From Alphaproteobacteria bacterium (GTDB lineage Bacteria; Pseudomonadota; Alphaproteobacteria; Sphingomonadales; Sphingomonadaceae), in the NCBI GenBank assembly GCA_028293055.1, contig JAQGLD010000247.1:1-7910 (forward strand): DNA of 7,910 nucleotides. The letters run 5' to 3'. Under the pieces are notes generated by a model. The model was not told the origin of the DNA. It saw nothing but the letters and a program-made list of their open reading frames with translations, and ran no database searches. Shown here piece after piece: positions 5,951 to 7,910 of this stretch (positions are counted from its first letter, which is position 1; the number at the start of each line of letters is the position of its first letter). Both the position numbers and the translations under genes were made by a program.

Positions 5951-6868
5951 ATGATCCAACTGACGCCCGATTGCTTCAACCAGATCTGCGCGGACATGGC
6001 GGTGCGCGAGCAGCTCGGGTCGCTCGACGATCATCGCCGCGCGGCGCTCAGACGTTTCTGGCTGTGGATCGGCGGCGGCCTGGCTCTCGGAGCAGCCGTC
6101 GTGGCTTCGCTGCTGGCAAGCGGGAACCGGGGGGCCGAGAGTCAATCCTGGCTCGCGATCGTCATTCCGATCCTGGCGATCTTCCTGGGAACTCGCGGCC
6201 TTTCCAGGGTGTCGGGCGACCTCAAGCGCCCGGTGCTCGGCGCGCTCGCGACCAAGGCGGGCCTCGAATATATGGCCGACGGGTTCAGCCCTCCGGTCTA
6301 TCCCGAGGCGCGCAATGCCCTGTTCGGCAGGCTCACCAGAGAGAAGTTCACCGACCTGTTCCACGGCCGCGACGACAAGGGACTCCATCTCGCGCTCTAC
6401 GAGGCCGATCTCACCCGCAGCAGCGGCAAGAGCAGCCACACCGTCTTCAAGGGACAGGTTTACGCGATCGAGCGGCAGAAGACGGCGGGTGGCACCACGG
6501 TGATCGTGCCCGACCGGAGCCTGTTCAACTTTCTCAAGCCGATGTCCGGGATGGAGCGGGTCAAGCTCGACTCGGATGCCGAGTTCGAGAACAAGTTCGA
6601 AGTCTATTCGACCAGCGAGATGGAAGCGCGGCAGCTTCTGTTCGACAGCGGCCTGCGCGCGCGGCTGCTCGAGCTGCGCCGGCTCGGCCGGGTGTTCGTC
6701 TTCGTCGGACCCGACGGAGCGCTGCTCGCGGCCTCGACCGGCAAGGACCGGTTCGAGCCGGGCTCGATGTTCAGCGCGAAGCCGGGCGACGAAAGGGTCC
6801 GGGCGATGGTCGAGGATGTCTGCGCCGCCCTCCTCACCCTGAGCGAGGTCAAGGCGGCGCTGGGCTAA
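5951..6868 (+). CDS. DUF3137 domain membrane protein
   Basis: A 305-residue protein with a short cytosolic N-terminus, two membrane segments (about 36-56 and 66-83) and a large soluble C-terminal domain. Residues 110-230 match the DUF3137 pattern as I recall it: F-x-x-P-x-Y ... F-x-D-L-F-x-G, LALYEADLT, HTVFKGQVYAIE, TTVIVPDRSLFNFL, then LDSDAEFENKFEVYSTSE-x-EAR. DUF3137 proteins are uncharacterised, and nothing here indicates catalysis. It follows the kinase-like gene by 78 bases with its own strong ribosome binding site, so it could be in the same transcript or separate. It ends convergent to gltA across a 34-base gap. The length and domain layout look normal for the family. Confidence 0.8.
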   Translation: MIQLTPDCFNQICADMAVREQLGSLDDHRRAALRRFWLWIGGGLALGAAVVASLLASGNRGAESQSWLAIVIPILAIFLGTRGLSRVSGDLKRPVLGALATKAGLEYMADGFSPPVYPEARNALFGRLTREKFTDLFHGRDDKGLHLALYEADLTRSSGKSSHTVFKGQVYAIERQKTAGGTTVIVPDRSLFNFLKPMSGMERVKLDSDAEFENKFEVYSTSEMEARQLLFDSGLRARLLELRRLGRVFVFVGPDGALLAASTGKDRFEPGSMFSAKPGDERVRAMVEDVCAALLTLSEVKAALG

Positions 6869-6899
6869 GGTCGGTTTCGACCCTAGCCTTTCGAGGGCT
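6869..6899. terminator. Possible bidirectional terminator between convergent genes
   Basis: The 34-base gap between the DUF3137 stop and the gltA stop holds two small inverted repeats: GGTCG (6869-6873) with CGACC (6878-6882) around GTTT, and AGCC (6885-6888) with GGCT (6896-6899). Neither has a T-run after it on either strand. The position between two converging stops supports a termination role more than the sequence does. Confidence 0.35.
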
Positions 6900-6902
6900 G
6901 CT

Positions 6903-7910
6903 TCACCTTTCCCCCACCGGCACATAATCCCGCTGGGTCGGCCCGGTGTAGAGCTGGCGCGGGCGGCCAATCTTCTGCTCGGGATCCGAGATCATCTCGT
7001 TCCATTGCGCCACCCAGCCGACGGTGCGGGCGAGGGCGAACAAAGCGGTGAACATCGAAGTGGGGAAGCCGATCGCCGAAAGCACGACGCCCGAATAGAA
7101 ATCCACATTCGGGTAGAGCTTCTTCTCGATGAAATATTCGTCGTTGAGCGCGATATGCTCGAGTTCGCGGGCGACTTCGAACACCGGGTCGTTCACTCCG
7201 AGCTCCTCGAGCACCTCGGCGGCTACCTTTTGCATCACCTTCGCGCGCGGATCGTAATTCTTGTAGACCCTGTGGCCGAAGCCCATCAGCCGGAACGGAT
7301 CGTCCTTGTCCTTGGCGCGCGCGATGAATTCGGGGATCCGCTCGGGGCGGCCGATCTCGCGCAGCATGTTGAGTGCGGCCTCGTTCGCGCCGCCATGCGC
7401 CGGGCCCCACAGGCAGGCGATGCCCGCGGCGATGCAGGCGAACGGATTGGCGCCCGACGAACCGGCGAGGCGGACGGTCGAGGTCGACGCATTCTGCTCG
7501 TGATCGGCGTGGAGGATGAAGATCTTGCGCATCGCCCGCTCGACCACTGGATTGACCTCATAGGGCTCCGCCGGGACTCCGAACGTCATGCGCAGGAAGT
7601 TGCCGGTGTAGCTGAGCTCGTTCTTCGGATAGACGAACGGTTGGCCGAGCGCATATTTATAGGCCATCGCCGCGATCGTCGGCATCTTCGCGATCAGCCG
7701 ATGGCTTGCGATCATCCGCTGCTTGGGATCGGTGATGTCGGTCGAATCATGGTAGAATGCGGAGAGCGCTCCGACCACGCCGCACATGATCGCCATCGGA
7801 TGGGAGTCCCGACGGAAGCCGCGATATAAGGTCGAAAGCTGCTCGTGCAGCATGGTGTGGCGAGTGATCGTGTAGTTGAAGGTGTCGAGCTCGTCCTTCT
7901 TGGGAAGCTC
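6903..7910 (-). CDS. gltA: Citrate synthase (partial, N-terminus outside window)
   Basis: Condenses acetyl-CoA and oxaloacetate to citrate, the entry step of the TCA cycle, in the cytosol. The frame is open to the right edge. The visible 335 residues start at [20 protein letters not shown], and roughly 90-95 N-terminal residues of the usual ~430 are missing. The catalytic triad is intact: His in [11 protein letters not shown] (codon 7395-7397, E. coli His264), His in [15 protein letters not shown] (7272-7274, His305) and Asp in YPNVDFYSG (7101-7103, Asp362). The ATG at 7851-7853 is an internal Met, because conserved citrate synthase sequence continues upstream of it. The C-terminus ([17 protein letters not shown]) is typical of the proteobacterial hexameric, NADH-sensitive class. 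It is convergent with the DUF3137 gene and functionally unrelated to the pseudo-signalling cluster as far as can be seen. Confidence 0.97.
   Translation of the reverse strand, partial: ELPKKDELDTFNYTITRHTMLHEQLSTLYRGFRRDSHPMAIMCGVVGALSAFYHDSTDITDPKQRMIASHRLIAKMPTIAAMAYKYALGQPFVYPKNELSYTGNFLRMTFGVPAEPYEVNPVVERAMRKIFILHADHEQNASTSTVRLAGSSGANPFACIAAGIACLWGPAHGGANEAALNMLREIGRPERIPEFIARAKDKDDPFRLMGFGHRVYKNYDPRAKVMQKVAAEVLEELGVNDPVFEVARELEHIALNDEYFIEKKLYPNVDFYSGVVLSAIGFPTSMFTALFALARTVGWVAQWNEMISDPEQKIGRPRQLYTGPTQRDYVPVGER

Noticed and set aside
4478..6970. An 830-codon minus-strand open frame opposite three plus-strand genes
   Set aside because: It spans several real genes and the intergenic gaps, enters gltA in the wrong frame, and its composition is low-information. 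The kinase and DUF3137 motifs are on the opposite strand.
7851..7853. ATG as the start of citrate synthase
   Set aside because: Conserved citrate synthase sequence ([10 protein letters not shown]) continues in frame upstream to the window edge, so this Met is internal.

Overview
The window is GC-rich, densely coded bacterial DNA with codon use strongly biased to G/C in third positions. The gene set points to an alphaproteobacterium, most likely a sphingomonad: an alphaproteobacterial DUF2336-type protein, TTAAC-type (CtrA-like) half-sites just before start codons, and a gltA of the proteobacterial hexameric class. This placement is inferred from style and gene families, not from a database search. 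No tRNA, rRNA, CRISPR, insertion sequence or phage feature was seen, and no gene-free stretch exceeds 100 bases.

Layout. Positions 1-1754 (minus) hold the first 584 residues of a large membrane-anchored coiled-coil protein that runs off the left edge. Five plus-strand genes follow. They are a 100-residue HPt-like protein (1839-2141), a 400-residue two-part membrane protein resembling a sugar-nucleotidyltransferase/CDP-alcohol phosphotransferase fusion (2241-3443, TTG start), a DUF2336-like helical protein (3477-4511), a cytosolic PAS/histidine-kinase-like protein (4508-5872, GTG start overlapping the previous stop), and a DUF3137 membrane protein (5951-6868). Citrate synthase gltA lies convergent on the minus strand (6903-7910, its 5' end beyond the right edge).

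How the genes may work together. The striking theme is loss of catalytic residues in recognisable folds. The HPt-like protein has Ser where the phospho-accepting His should be. The kinase-like protein has Arg in place of the H-box His but keeps intact N, G1, F and G2 ATP-binding boxes. The fusion protein keeps its fold outline but lacks the glycine-rich nucleotide loop and the CDP-alcohol transferase aspartates. The HPt-like and DUF2336-like genes share an identically spaced upstream motif, TTAAC-N8-GTCTAGG, suggesting common control, and the DUF2336-like and kinase-like genes are translationally overlapped. A reasonable hypothesis is a non-canonical regulatory module built from pseudo-signalling proteins. 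gltA and probably the DUF3137 gene are ordinary neighbours.
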